From JBBBNV01 sp037137075 (GTDB lineage Bacteria; Bacillota; Bacilli; Paenibacillales; NBRC-103111), in NCBI RefSeq assembly GCF_037137075.1, contig NZ_JBBBNV010000008.1, forward strand, positions 108,505 to 172,504: a stretch of 64,000 nucleotides of DNA, in the 5' to 3' direction. This document shows, piece after piece, positions 26,047 to 34,444 of the stretch (positions within the stretch are counted from its first letter, which is position 1; every line of letters starts with the position of its first letter). The notes beneath the pieces are model-generated. The model had not been told where the DNA came from. It saw only the letters and a program-made list of their open reading frames with translations, and ran no database searches. The position numbers were made by a program, and so were the translations under genes.

Positions 26047-26574
26047 ATGGAGTATGAAGAGATTTCGTCCGTGCTGGACAAAAAAGAGGCCAATTGTCGT
26101 AAAATTTACAGCCGCGCCAGACAAAAGCTGGATGGAAAGACTGTGGAGGACGCGTAGGCGAGTCCCCAAAGCGCCCGGCTGGCAGACGTATTCATTCGAG
26201 CTGCGCAAACGGGCAATTTCGAGCCGCTGCTGCATTTTTTGTTGGAGGATATGACCTTGCTAACGGATGGCGGAGGCAAGGTGCGCGCCGCGTACCGGCC
26301 GATTCGGGGGCTGCGGAAGGTCATGTCCTTTTTCAAGGGCGTTCAAGCCAAAGGGGCTTTCCATGGAACGGTAGCTGCTGCTTCGTTAAATGGCGATACG
26401 GGATTGCTGCTCAGGCAGGAGGGGCGGGTCGTGATGGCGTTGTGCTTCGGATGGGACGCATCCGGCTCCGGTGTGGAGTATATGTACAGGATTCGAAACC
26501 CGGATAAGCTGGCGTGGCTGAATGGAGAGTCGGCTCAACGGATGGCAACCAAATACATGGGATCGACACCTTGA
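26047..26574 (+). pseudogene. ECF41 (SigJ-type) sigma factor remnant
   Basis: A single frame runs from MEYEEISSVLDKKEANCRKI to the end. The first part is the sigma region 4 helix-turn-helix of ECF factors, with SRARQKL typical of its recognition helix. After an in-frame TAG (26155-26157) the same frame goes on with the SnoaL-like C-terminal domain that defines ECF41 factors (AAQTGNFEPLLHFLLEDM, then LTDGGGKVRAA and a C-terminal NPDKLAW). The N-terminal region 2 is missing. So the gene is both truncated and stopped. The downstream convergent carboxymuconolactone-decarboxylase gene is the classic ECF41 partner and supports the identity. Confidence 0.8.
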
Positions 26575-26642
26575 AGATGCCGGACTATACATGGTTAAAA
26601 GCGTTGCTGATACGCAGCTGCGATAAAATCAATGACAAAATA

Positions 26643-26686
26643 AAAGCAGGGACTGCTCCTTTTCCATAGGAAGCAGTCCCTGCTTT
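26643..26686. terminator. Terminator between the sigma remnant and the AhpD-like gene
   Basis: Near-perfect stem AAAGCAGGGACTGCT / AGCAGTCCCTGCTTT with T-rich flanks on both strands. It can stop transcription from either side. Confidence 0.88.
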
Positions 26687-26699
26687 GCTGTTTAACGGC

Positions 26700-27146
26700 T
26701 TAACCGAAGCACCCCGGAAACATGCCGGTCGAGACGCCGATACGGTTCCAGCTGTTAATGACGTTAATGGCCATAATCATATCCATATATTCCTTCTCGT
26801 CTACATGAGCGCGGACACGCTCATACACGTCCTCCGGCACTCCGGCATCGGAAATGCGGGTCACTGCCTCGGTCAGCTCCAGAACTGCGCGCTCCTTGTC
26901 GGTATAAATGGCCGTTTCCCGCCATACAGGCAGAAGAAGGATGCGCTCCAGCGGCTCGCCCATGCTCAGCAAATCCTTGGCGTGCCTATCGATGCAGAAG
27001 GAGCAGTGGTTAATCCGGGAGGCGCGCAGCTTGATAAGCGCATACAGCGTTTTGTCCAGTCCGCTGGACGCGATGACTTTCTCCAGTCCCAGCATGGCTG
27101 CATTGGCTTCGGCATTGTGCTTGCGGTAATTAAATTTCAAGGTCAT
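26700..27146 (-). CDS. Carboxymuconolactone decarboxylase / AhpD-family protein
   Basis: 148 residues, the usual AhpD-like length. The redox motif is C48-S-F-C51 followed by H55 (CSFCIDRHA), as in alkylhydroperoxidase-type members that act in peroxide or thiol stress; no true decarboxylase activity is implied. GGAGGAG precedes the ATG. Genes of this family are the usual targets and neighbours of ECF41 sigma factors, one of which lies broken on the other side of the terminator. A matching ECF41-type promoter is upstream. With the sigma gene lost, expression probably depends on another sigma factor or on a promoter not recognised here. Confidence 0.92.
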   Translation of the reverse strand: MTLKFNYRKHNAEANAAMLGLEKVIASSGLDKTLYALIKLRASRINHCSFCIDRHAKDLLSMGEPLERILLLPVWRETAIYTDKERAVLELTEAVTRISDAGVPEDVYERVRAHVDEKEYMDMIMAINVINSWNRIGVSTGMFPGCFG

Positions 27147-27183
27147 GAATCATCTCCTCCATTCAAATGTGTACGCCCTTTAA

Positions 27184-27210
27184 GACAATCGGGCTGCGCG
27201 AATTGTGACA
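27184..27210 (-). promoter_or_regulatory. ECF41-type promoter of the AhpD-family gene
   Basis: TGTCACA (27210-27204), 16-base spacer, TGTC (27187-27184). The known ECF41 promoter is TGTCACA-N16-CGTC, so 10 of 11 specified bases agree, at the exact spacing. It lies 38 bases before the start codon. Confidence 0.65.
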
Positions 27211-27460
27211 GTGCCGTCAACCATGCTGCTCGATTCGGCACATCCACCCTGCGGCCAGTCCGCCTCATGGCAAAGGGCTGGACCGCGATGGGCTGCGGCA
27301 GGAAACAAGCTGTACGCGGGTAAGCCCGTTGTGTAGAAGCGTTCATTTATGAGATGATGCAACCGTATCGGAAATGGAAATCATAAAGCTTTTCTTAAAT
27401 CGGGCGGGGCCGTCTGCCGATCAAATTATAATAAGAGCCAAGGGGAGGGGAACCCGTTAG

Positions 27461-28174
27461 ATGGAATCAATCCATATTTTGCTGGTGGAGGATGACCCGG
27501 AAATCGCCCGTGTGCTGCGGGATTATTTGACCCGGGAGGGCTGCACGGTGACCTGGTCCTCGACAGGCCTTGAGGGCTGGGAGGATTTCAATCAGGCTGC
27601 GTATCAGCTGGTGCTCATCGATCTGATGCTGCCTGAAATGGACGGCTTCGCGTTATGTCGCAAGATCCGGTTGTCCAGCGATGTGCCGATGATGATTATT
27701 AGCGCCCATCAGGAAGATCACCAGAAGGTGCGGGGGCTGAACCTGGGGGCCGATGATTACCTGACGAAGCCATTTAGTCTGTCAGAGCTCTCAGCCCGAA
27801 TCCAATCGCACCTCCGGAGGTACCGCCGGTTTCAGGGTGAGCGGGAAGAGAACGGTCACCAGGTAGAATACAGGCATGGGCTGAAGATTGATTTTTTGAA
27901 TCAGCGGGTATTCGCGGGAGCGGAGGAAGTGCCGCTTACAGCTAAAGAGCTGGCGCTGCTATTGCTTCTGGCCCGGCACCCGAATCGGATGTTTTCCAAG
28001 AAGGAGCTGTATGAGCAGGTATGGCAGCAAGCGGAGGTGGACGGCAACAATACCGTCACGGTGCATATCAAGAGCCTGCGGACCAAGCTGAAGGATACAG
28101 CCAAGGAAGCAGTGTACATTCAAACGGTCTGGGGCAGCGGCTACCGTTTTATTGGAGAGCAGGGTGAGGGATGA
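27461..28174 (+). CDS. OmpR/PhoB-family response regulator
   Basis: 237 residues. Receiver domain (1-120) with the acidic pocket VEDD, phospho-acceptor Asp in LIDLMLPEMDG and Lys in DYLTKPFSL; winged-helix DNA-binding domain (about 135-235) with the FSKKELYEQVW and VTVHIKSLRTKL signature helices. GGGGAGGGG precedes the start. It overlaps the histidine kinase by ATGA and is followed by a lipoprotein gene, so the three form one operon. The signal is unknown; similar operons sense envelope stress or antimicrobial peptides. Confidence 0.94.
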   Translation: MESIHILLVEDDPEIARVLRDYLTREGCTVTWSSTGLEGWEDFNQAAYQLVLIDLMLPEMDGFALCRKIRLSSDVPMMIISAHQEDHQKVRGLNLGADDYLTKPFSLSELSARIQSHLRRYRRFQGEREENGHQVEYRHGLKIDFLNQRVFAGAEEVPLTAKELALLLLLARHPNRMFSKKELYEQVWQQAEVDGNNTVTVHIKSLRTKLKDTAKEAVYIQTVWGSGYRFIGEQGEG

Positions 28175-29637
28175 AGCTTAGCTACTGGTTGATGCTTGCC
28201 TTTCTGGTGGTCATGCTGCTGCCTGCCGTGGCGATCTACGCCTACTATTTGCTGCTGAGCCATCTGGATCAGCGGCAGGATGTGCGGGAATACATGACGT
28301 TTGCCAATATGACGAGCCAGATTGAGCTGGCGCTGCAAAAGCCCTCGCTCTATGACATTCAGCCTGCGCATCAATATGAGGCGGTGCGGGAGCTGGCCAG
28401 TGATTCCACGAAAATCACCTTATACCGCTATGACGGCATGATGCTATTCTCGTCCACATCGGAAGCGGCCCCTCCCTCGCTGCTTCGCGTGAATCAAGAG
28501 CTGCTGTATAAGCATCTGTACGAGCTGCAAAAAAATCACCGGACGTATTCGTTAAAAAGCCCGGTGTTCAGCGGGTCCAAGCTGGTTGGCTTCTATGAAA
28601 TCGTCGTCGCCCGGGAGCAATGGCTGCAGGGGGTGGCCCAGCGGACCCGATGGATTACGATCCTGCTGGCGGCCTTCTTCCTGCTGCTGTATGGCGCTGT
28701 CATTTATTTCATTCACCGCAAGTTCACGCGGCCCCTGCGGCAGCTGATGGAACAGATGACCTCCTTCGCCTATAACCGGCCGGCAAAGCCCATGAACCAC
28801 CGGGCCAGGGATGAGATCGGGGCATTGATTGCCCATTTTATGCAGATGCGGACACAAATCATACAGTCCCGGGAGACTATCCAGGCCGAGCAGCAGGAGA
28901 AGGAGTACATGGTTGCCGCCCTGTCGCATGATTTGAAAACCCCGCTGACAGTCATCCGGGCGTATGCAGAGCTGCTGGAGCAGCAGGATTCGGCCCGCGA
29001 TCAGGCTCGCTTACGCTATTACGCCATTTTGTTTGAAAAAACAGACTACATGAAGCAGCTGCTGGATGATTTGTCCGTCTATACCGTTCTACGCTCCACA
29101 TACCATGTGATGGAGCGAGTGGAGGTGGACGGAGACGAGCTGTTCGATATGCTGCTGTCGGGCTACGATGAGCTGTGCGTGCAAAACGGGATTAAGCTGC
29201 AAAAAGCATGCACGGTAGAGGGAGTGTTTGAAGTCCATGTATCGCAAGTCGTTCGCGTCGTGGACAATTTGATGAATAATGCGATTCGTCATACTCCGGT
29301 TGGTGGCAGGATCGGCATCGCCGCCGTGTCGGCTCCGTCTCCGTATCCGGATTGGGTATTCCCCCCTTTTCAGGAGCAATTGGCGGCATGGCATGAATCC
29401 GGGGTGGTGCTGCTGGTGCAAAATGAAGGCGAGGATATCCCCGCAGCGATGCAGGAGAAAGTATTCGAGCCATTCTATCAAAAGGACGCCGCCCGGACCC
29501 AGGCCAAGACAGGGCAGTCCGGCCTTGGCTTAAGCATTGCCAAACTCATTATCGATAAGCATGAAGGACAGATGAGGCTGTGGTCAGCGCCGGGGTATGG
29601 GACCTTGATCGCGTGCCAGCTTCAACAGAAGGGATGA
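28171..29637 (+). CDS. Sensor histidine kinase
   Basis: 488 residues. Two membrane helices (about 8-30 and 160-185) flank a short extracytoplasmic region of 130 residues; HAMP follows. The dimerisation helix carries the phospho-acceptor His in LSHDLKTPLTVI (about residue 254). ATP-binding motifs are NNAIRHTPVGG (N box), EVFEPFYQ-like F box and SGLGLSIAKL (G2 box). The end of the gene is 5 bases from the lipoprotein start, implying a coupled regulatory trio. Confidence 0.94.
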   Translation: MKLSYWLMLAFLVVMLLPAVAIYAYYLLLSHLDQRQDVREYMTFANMTSQIELALQKPSLYDIQPAHQYEAVRELASDSTKITLYRYDGMMLFSSTSEAAPPSLLRVNQELLYKHLYELQKNHRTYSLKSPVFSGSKLVGFYEIVVAREQWLQGVAQRTRWITILLAAFFLLLYGAVIYFIHRKFTRPLRQLMEQMTSFAYNRPAKPMNHRARDEIGALIAHFMQMRTQIIQSRETIQAEQQEKEYMVAALSHDLKTPLTVIRAYAELLEQQDSARDQARLRYYAILFEKTDYMKQLLDDLSVYTVLRSTYHVMERVEVDGDELFDMLLSGYDELCVQNGIKLQKACTVEGVFEVHVSQVVRVVDNLMNNAIRHTPVGGRIGIAAVSAPSPYPDWVFPPFQEQLAAWHESGVVLLVQNEGEDIPAAMQEKVFEPFYQKDAARTQAKTGQSGLGLSIAKLIIDKHEGQMRLWSAPGYGTLIACQLQQKG

Positions 29638-29642
29638 TATCT

Positions 29643-30734
29643 ATGAAGATGAATCTAAAAAAGGCTACGGCAGGATTAGCCTTGGCCATTTCCTTAATCA
29701 CCTCCGGCTGCGAGGATACGGGGGCTGGCGGGCAAGCCGGAAGCACACCGGCGGATGTCGTATCCAAAGTACTCGAGTCGCAGAAGAAAATGGGCTCCTA
29801 TTACGCGGAGTCCACCATACGGACATACCAGAACGACCAGCTGCTGACGGAATCATTTTCCAAGGAATGGGTTGAAGAAGGAACCGGGAGGAAGCGGGTT
29901 GAAATCAAAAGCGGAGATGACGAGGCCATATCTGTCAATGAGGGCCAGGAGCTGCTTACGTATGATAAGAAAAGCAATACGGCTTTTACGATGAAATTGG
30001 ATGAGAGTATGGGAACGGGATCGATGTCCCAGAAGGACCAGCTCATGAATTTAATAAAATCGATGCAGTCCACCCATAACTACGAGGTGGCTGGAGAGGA
30101 GCAGGTGCTGGGCAATAGCGCATACCATGTGAAGGTGACTCCGGAGAAGCAGAACACGCTGCTGGGGGAGCTGGAGTTCTGGGTCGATTCCAGAACATGG
30201 TTCATCCTGAAGTCTTCATCGGCAAGCGGGGATATGAAGGTGGAATCCGAGTACACCAAGCTTGATTTTGCTCCGAAATTTACAGACGATACGTTTCGAT
30301 TAAAGCTGCCAGACGATGTCGTTATGCAATCCATACAGGACATGCATCCTGCTCGTGAGGTTTCACTGAAGGAGGCGGAGGAAGAGCTTAAGCAGCCATT
30401 TCTTCTCTTTGACGATAAGGAGCTTTCTCTGCTCAAAACAGAGCTGCTTGAATTCAAGGGAAGCTTGAACCGGACGGAGATTAACATGAATTTCGCCAAG
30501 GACCATATGCCATCCCTGCATCTGAGTGTATTCAAGGTGCCGGAGGATGCGGCATGGGACCCGCTTGGGGAAGAAATCCAAATCCGTCAAGTCAAAGGCC
30601 AGTATATGGAGATGATTCGTAGTGTGGCTTGGGACGAAGACGGACTGCGATATACCATCATCATTGAAAATCCGGATCTGTCGCTGGAGCAGGTTCTGGA
30701 GATGGCCCGGCAGATGAAGCTGAGCTCCAAGTAA
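29643..30734 (+). CDS. LolA-like lipoprotein (DUF4367-type sensor or regulator)
   Basis: 363 residues. Lipoprotein signal ends at TSGC (Cys about 22). The first 220 residues fit the LolA-like fold seen in RsgI/DUF4367-type proteins of Firmicutes: beta-strand repeats such as MGSYYAESTIRTYQN, VEIKSGDDEAISVNEGQELLTYDK and LLGELEFWVDSRTWFILKS. The remaining residues form a second domain. Because it directly follows a two-component pair, it probably works as an accessory sensor outside the membrane. AGAAGGG sits 9 bases before the chosen ATG; the in-frame ATG further up lies inside the kinase gene. Confidence 0.85.
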   Translation: MKMNLKKATAGLALAISLITSGCEDTGAGGQAGSTPADVVSKVLESQKKMGSYYAESTIRTYQNDQLLTESFSKEWVEEGTGRKRVEIKSGDDEAISVNEGQELLTYDKKSNTAFTMKLDESMGTGSMSQKDQLMNLIKSMQSTHNYEVAGEEQVLGNSAYHVKVTPEKQNTLLGELEFWVDSRTWFILKSSSASGDMKVESEYTKLDFAPKFTDDTFRLKLPDDVVMQSIQDMHPAREVSLKEAEEELKQPFLLFDDKELSLLKTELLEFKGSLNRTEINMNFAKDHMPSLHLSVFKVPEDAAWDPLGEEIQIRQVKGQYMEMIRSVAWDEDGLRYTIIIENPDLSLEQVLEMARQMKLSSK

Positions 30735-30784
30735 CCTCGCCGTATCTCTCGAACGCCAAGGTCAGCAGGATGGCGTTAAAGAAC

Positions 30785-30820
30785 AAACAGCCCGCCTTCC
30801 TGTAGAGGAGGCGGGCTGTT
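30785..30820. terminator. Bidirectional terminator between the lipoprotein gene and sodA
   Basis: Stem AACAGCCCGCCT / AGGCGGGCTGTT with a short loop, between convergent genes. T tracts are weak on both sides. Confidence 0.75.
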
Positions 30821-30858
30821 CGTGTATCCGGTTCGTCTGGGAAGACGAGGCCATCAAC

Positions 30859-31473
30859 TTATTTTTTTGCCGCTTCGTAACGTTTGCCAACTTCATCCCA
30901 GTTGACTACGTTGAAGAATGCAGCCATGTAATCCGGGCGTTTGTTTTGGTATTTCAGGTAGTAAGCGTGCTCCCAAACGTCCAGACCCAGGATCGGCGTG
31001 TTGCCTTCCATGATAGGACTGTCTTGGTTTGGCGTGCTGCTGACAACAAGCTTGCCGTTTTTGTCAACGGACAGCCATGCCCAGCCGCTTCCGAAACGGG
31101 TAGCGCCGGCTTTAGTGAAATCTTCTTTGAATTTATCGAAGCCGCCCAGCTCGCTGTTGATGGCATCAGCCAGTGCGCCGGTAGGTTGACCGCCGCCATT
31201 GGGGCTGAGGATTTCCCAGAACAGGGTATGGTTGGCATGTCCGCCGCCATTGTTGCGAACTGCAGTGCGAATGCTTTCTGGAAGAGCATCCAGGTTGCTG
31301 ATCAGCTCTTCAACCGATTTGCTTTGCAGGTCGGAGTGAGCTTCAAGAGCTGCATTCAGGTTGGTCACGTAGGTGTTGTGGTGACGGCCGTGGTGAATGT
31401 TCATTGTTGCTTCGTCGATATGCGGTTCCAGTGCGTTAGCTGCGTAAGGCAGTGCAGGCAATTGATGTGCCAT
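30859..31473 (-). CDS. sodA: Superoxide dismutase, Fe/Mn type
   Basis: 204 residues starting at the ATG nine bases after GGGGAGG; an in-frame ATG 18 bases earlier lacks a site. Metal ligands H27 and H82 are present, with the usual later pair in LDVWEHAYYLKY (Asp and His, about 164-168). The GGGHANHTLFW segment has the Gly at the position typical of manganese-type enzymes, and the WEHAYYLKYQN tail is standard. Cytosolic removal of superoxide. Monocistronic between a terminator and a 470-base spacer. Confidence 0.97.
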   Translation of the reverse strand: MAHQLPALPYAANALEPHIDEATMNIHHGRHHNTYVTNLNAALEAHSDLQSKSVEELISNLDALPESIRTAVRNNGGGHANHTLFWEILSPNGGGQPTGALADAINSELGGFDKFKEDFTKAGATRFGSGWAWLSVDKNGKLVVSSTPNQDSPIMEGNTPILGLDVWEHAYYLKYQNKRPDYMAAFFNVVNWDEVGKRYEAAKK

Positions 31474-31946
31474 GGATAAATACCTCCCCAAAATTTGGTT
31501 TCAACAGTTCTCATTATCGCCTATTTCGTCCTATAAATCAACAGAATCGGGCTACTTTTTAAACAATCATGTTTAGAAAGTTTTTTCGGCTGAAGCACCG
31601 CGGTTTTGATGCCGATTTCGGATTTCGGATTTGGGCGCATCGGGCAACGGGCTACCCTGAGCTAGTAATCCCGATTTAGATGAAAACTATGCAAGTCCGA
31701 CTTACGAACTATTCGCGCGTTTCAATTATTTTGAAAATACAGAAGAAACCTCTTTCCATCAAAGGTTTAATTTTTTATACTAATACTTAGAAAAATTGCG
31801 TAATTTGGAGAAAATTGAAGCGCTTTCAAAAAAATCTGTTAAAAAAATCACATTTTTTCTGACATTGTGAAGATTTTTTGAAGGATTTTCTCGAATTTTG
31901 TCGTATTTATAAAGCTTAGAGAAAAACGACATGGGGAGAGACCGTT
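31474..31946. other. AT-rich spacer upstream of sodA and of the GNAT gene
   Basis: No reading frame or RNA could be supported. It must hold both divergent promoters; a TATAAA-like element near 31908 is the only hint for the plus-strand gene. Base composition is clearly AT-richer than the genes. Confidence 0.5.
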
Positions 31947-32372
31947 ATGTACTTACGTTCATTTCAGCTTTCCGACTATGCCCCTATCACCGGGCTGTTG
32001 TCGGACGTTTTGTCGGAGTCCTGTTTTAGAGAAACGATGGAAGCGTTTGGCCGTCAGCTATCCTGGGACAGCGAGCTGGTGCTCGTGGCGGAAGAAGAGG
32101 GTGCGGTAACCGGCGTCATCATCGGAACGATTGATCGCAATAACGGGTATTACTACCGGATCGCGGTGGACAAGCAGCATCAACGTAAAGGCATAGGCAC
32201 AGCGATGGTAGAAGGGCTGCGGAAGCGTTTTGAGAAACGCAAGGTCAGCAAGATTATGGTGACCGTGGATGCGCATAATGAATACATTCTCCCGCTGTAT
32301 GAATCGGTCGGCTACCAGAGGGAACAGTTTACGAGAGCATTTCAAAAATTACGTATTGTAAGCGGCGCTTAG
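31947..32372 (+). CDS. GNAT-family N-acetyltransferase
   Basis: 141 residues. The acetyl-CoA binding motif A is QHQRKGIGTAM (about 78-88), with the preceding beta-strand YYYRIAVD. The C-terminal VTVDAHNEYILPLYESVGY segment is the usual motif B (Asn and Tyr near acetyl transfer). GGGGAG precedes the ATG. The acceptor substrate cannot be inferred. The stop codon lies inside a terminator hairpin. Confidence 0.9.
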   Translation: MYLRSFQLSDYAPITGLLSDVLSESCFRETMEAFGRQLSWDSELVLVAEEEGAVTGVIIGTIDRNNGYYYRIAVDKQHQRKGIGTAMVEGLRKRFEKRKVSKIMVTVDAHNEYILPLYESVGYQREQFTRAFQKLRIVSGA

Positions 32373-32385
32373 GCCCGCTTTTTTT
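32360..32385 (+). terminator. Terminator overlapping the GNAT stop codon
   Basis: Short stem AAGCGG / CCGCTT, 9-base loop, then five further Ts. The stop codon lies in the loop region. Confidence 0.7.
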
Positions 32386-32386
32386 G

Positions 32387-32778
32387 TTTTGTCCGGCATC
32401 TGGGTGAACATGGCGGGCTGGCGCGGGCAGCTCCCGGATCGCAGGGTGGCGTGGCGCCGCATGAGGGCGGTCAGCCACGGACGGGTCGTGTTGCGCCGCG
32501 GGCGGCTTCAGAGCTCTTCACAGATGGCCGCGCATGGCATGAATGCCTTGTTAATGGCGCCTGCTGTTCTTGGGGCAACTACCAAGCGGCAGGCAGCACA
32601 AGGCGCGATGCGCGTGGCTGGTCGGTTGTGCTCGCAGCGAGATATCAGGCCCCGGGAGTGCTTGTGGAACGGCTGGGGAGCCGGGCACGGGGCTGGTATG
32701 GTTTAATCGTTGCAATTCCGTAGAAGATATGCTTTCCTATTTATATAGGTAAGGCAGACAGGCAGGGGGGAGGCGCTT
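32387..32778. other. GC-rich spacer without recognisable gene
   Basis: Nearly 400 bases of mostly high GC content with only short, unconvincing frames on both strands and no ribosome site before them until the GGGGGAGG of the next gene. No repeat or RNA motif seen. Confidence 0.5.
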
Positions 32779-33330
32779 ATGAACAGCGAGCACGTTCATA
32801 TTATTAAAAGCTTTAAGCATAATGGCAAACTTCACCGCATGTGGCTGGAAAATTGGCTGGTCCCCGCGCGCCTGCTGCATCCGGAGCAAGCGGCCTCAGG
32901 GACACTGGTGCTGGTTAATAATCAGACGAAAATTCAGGAGGCCGACGGCAAGGAGTGGACCAGTCGCATTCCGTCCGTCGCTTTTTTTCTGCCCAATCAG
33001 TGGTTTAATGTAATTGCGCTTTTGGAAGAGGGCGGCGTGCGTTATTACTGTAACATTGCATCGCCGCCTTATTTGAACAAGCGGGTGCTCACTTATATCG
33101 ATTACGATCTGGATGTTATCGTGAATCCGCGGGGAGAAGTCCAGATCGTCGATCAGGAAGAGTATGATGCGCACAAATTAAATTATCATTATTCCGATAT
33201 TGTGGATCAAAAGGTCCGGGCAGGGCTGGAGAGCCTGCTGGACCTTATCCGCCAGAGGGGCTCGCCTTTCCGGGAGGAGACTGTGATGGAGTACTTCGAG
33301 CTGTGGAGAAATCGGGAAGCCGGGGTGTGA
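32779..33330 (+). CDS. DUF402 nucleoside tri/diphosphate phosphatase (YgaC type)
   Basis: 183 residues, near the family length. Conserved blocks include SFKHNGKLHRMW at the N-terminus and the metal-binding YIDYDLDVIVNPRGEVQIVD stretch followed by the DEEEYD-like QEEYDAHK. Characterised YgaC/DUF402 enzymes (the Staphylococcus Ntdp family) hydrolyse nucleoside tri- and diphosphates with divalent metals. A GGGGGAGG site precedes it. It is 3 bases ahead of the signal peptidase gene, so co-transcribed. Confidence 0.9.
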   Translation: MNSEHVHIIKSFKHNGKLHRMWLENWLVPARLLHPEQAASGTLVLVNNQTKIQEADGKEWTSRIPSVAFFLPNQWFNVIALLEEGGVRYYCNIASPPYLNKRVLTYIDYDLDVIVNPRGEVQIVDQEEYDAHKLNYHYSDIVDQKVRAGLESLLDLIRQRGSPFREETVMEYFELWRNREAGV

Positions 33331-33333
33331 CGG

Positions 33334-33933
33334 ATGAGTATAAGCCCGCAAGAGCCGCGTGGAGAGGAAGTCCGGTCCGAGGCGGGCGCAGTCCGCAGGA
33401 TGACAATGTCGCGACTGGTCCGGGAAGGCTGGGAATGGATTAAATCGATCCTGATTGCTCTGGTTGTTGTGCTGATTATTCGCCAGTTTCTGTTTGTGCC
33501 GTCCATGGTCGAGGGCCATTCGATGGACCCGACGCTGGCTCACGGGGAATGGCTGATCGTGAACAAGGCCATCTACTTGCTGTCGGAACCGGAGCCGGGC
33601 GAAATAGCGGTGATCCGTGACCCGGAGGAAGGCGAAAGCGAGAAGTATTTGGTGAAACGCATTGTCGCAGGCCCGGGCTCCAAGGTGGAGATTCGCGGGG
33701 GCAGGCTGTATATTGACGGGAAGCGAACGGATGAGAAGTATACCGATGTTCCTATTCAGGATGTTGACCATGGCCCGTATCAGCTTGGCAGCTCCCAATA
33801 TTTCGTCATGGGGGACAACCGGCACCTGGGGGCCAGCAAGGATAGCCGGAGCTTCGGCCCTGTGGATCGGGAACGGATTGCCGGCCGGGCGCAGTGGATT
33901 GTGTGGCCGCTGGACAAGCTGGGAGGCTTGTGA
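33334..33933 (+). CDS. lepB: Signal peptidase I
   Basis: 199 residues. One N-terminal membrane helix (about 37-57), then the catalytic Ser63 in GHSMDPTL and the general base Lys108 in LVKRIVAGPG; GDNR-type box E (FVMGDNRHLGASKDSR) is intact. It cleaves the signal peptides of secreted preproteins on the outer face of the membrane. The start here is the ATG just after the DUF402 stop, with a modest ribosome site; an ATG 66 bases further in (MTMSRLVREGWEW) is a possible alternative and would still keep the membrane helix. Confidence 0.93.
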   Translation: MSISPQEPRGEEVRSEAGAVRRMTMSRLVREGWEWIKSILIALVVVLIIRQFLFVPSMVEGHSMDPTLAHGEWLIVNKAIYLLSEPEPGEIAVIRDPEEGESEKYLVKRIVAGPGSKVEIRGGRLYIDGKRTDEKYTDVPIQDVDHGPYQLGSSQYFVMGDNRHLGASKDSRSFGPVDRERIAGRAQWIVWPLDKLGGL

Positions 33934-33992
33934 TGAAGCCGTGCGGCGGATGCCTGAGGCGTAAGACGGTTTAAACTAAAGGGGAGCTGGGT

Positions 33993-34427
33993 ATGAAGGA
34001 AATAACGGTGTATACCGATGGCGCCTGCTCAGGCAACCCGGGTCCCGGCGGCTGGGGAGCTATCCTGATGTTCGGGGCGCACCGCAAGGAGCTGTCCGGA
34101 GGAGAGAAGGCGACCACCAACAACCGGATGGAGATCCAGGCTGTAATCGAGGCGCTGAAAATGTTGAAGGAGCCCTGCCGGGTGAAGGTGTACAGTGATT
34201 CGGCTTACGTGGTTAACTGCTTCCAGAAGCGCTGGATTGAGAACTGGAAGCGCAGCGGCTGGATCAGCAGCAAGAAGCAGCCTGTGGAAAATCAGGATTT
34301 GTGGAAGGCGCTGCTGCAGGTCATGGCGCCGCACCGGGTGGAATATGTGAAGGTAAAGGGCCATAGCGACAACGAATACAACAACCGCTGCGACGAGCTG
34401 GCCCGTGAGGCGATCCGGCGGCTGTAG
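33993..34427 (+). CDS. rnhA: Ribonuclease HI
   Basis: 144 residues, close to the 155 of E. coli. Catalytic acids D9 (YTDGACSGNPG), E47 (NNRMEIQAV), D69 (YSDSAYVV) and the late Asp in NNRCDELARE are present, plus the Gly-rich WGAIL turn and KVKGHSDNEYNNR handle region. It degrades the RNA strand of RNA-DNA hybrids. AGGGGAG precedes the ATG. It is followed after 17 bases by queG, so the genes may be cotranscribed. Confidence 0.97.
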   Translation: MKEITVYTDGACSGNPGPGGWGAILMFGAHRKELSGGEKATTNNRMEIQAVIEALKMLKEPCRVKVYSDSAYVVNCFQKRWIENWKRSGWISSKKQPVENQDLWKALLQVMAPHRVEYVKVKGHSDNEYNNRCDELAREAIRRL

Positions 34428-34444
34428 CGAGGTGATATATACCC

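Noticed and set aside
31861..31920. Spo0A box before the GNAT gene
   Set aside because: TTTGTCGTA has a mismatch in the core and stands alone in an AT-rich region, so chance is likely.
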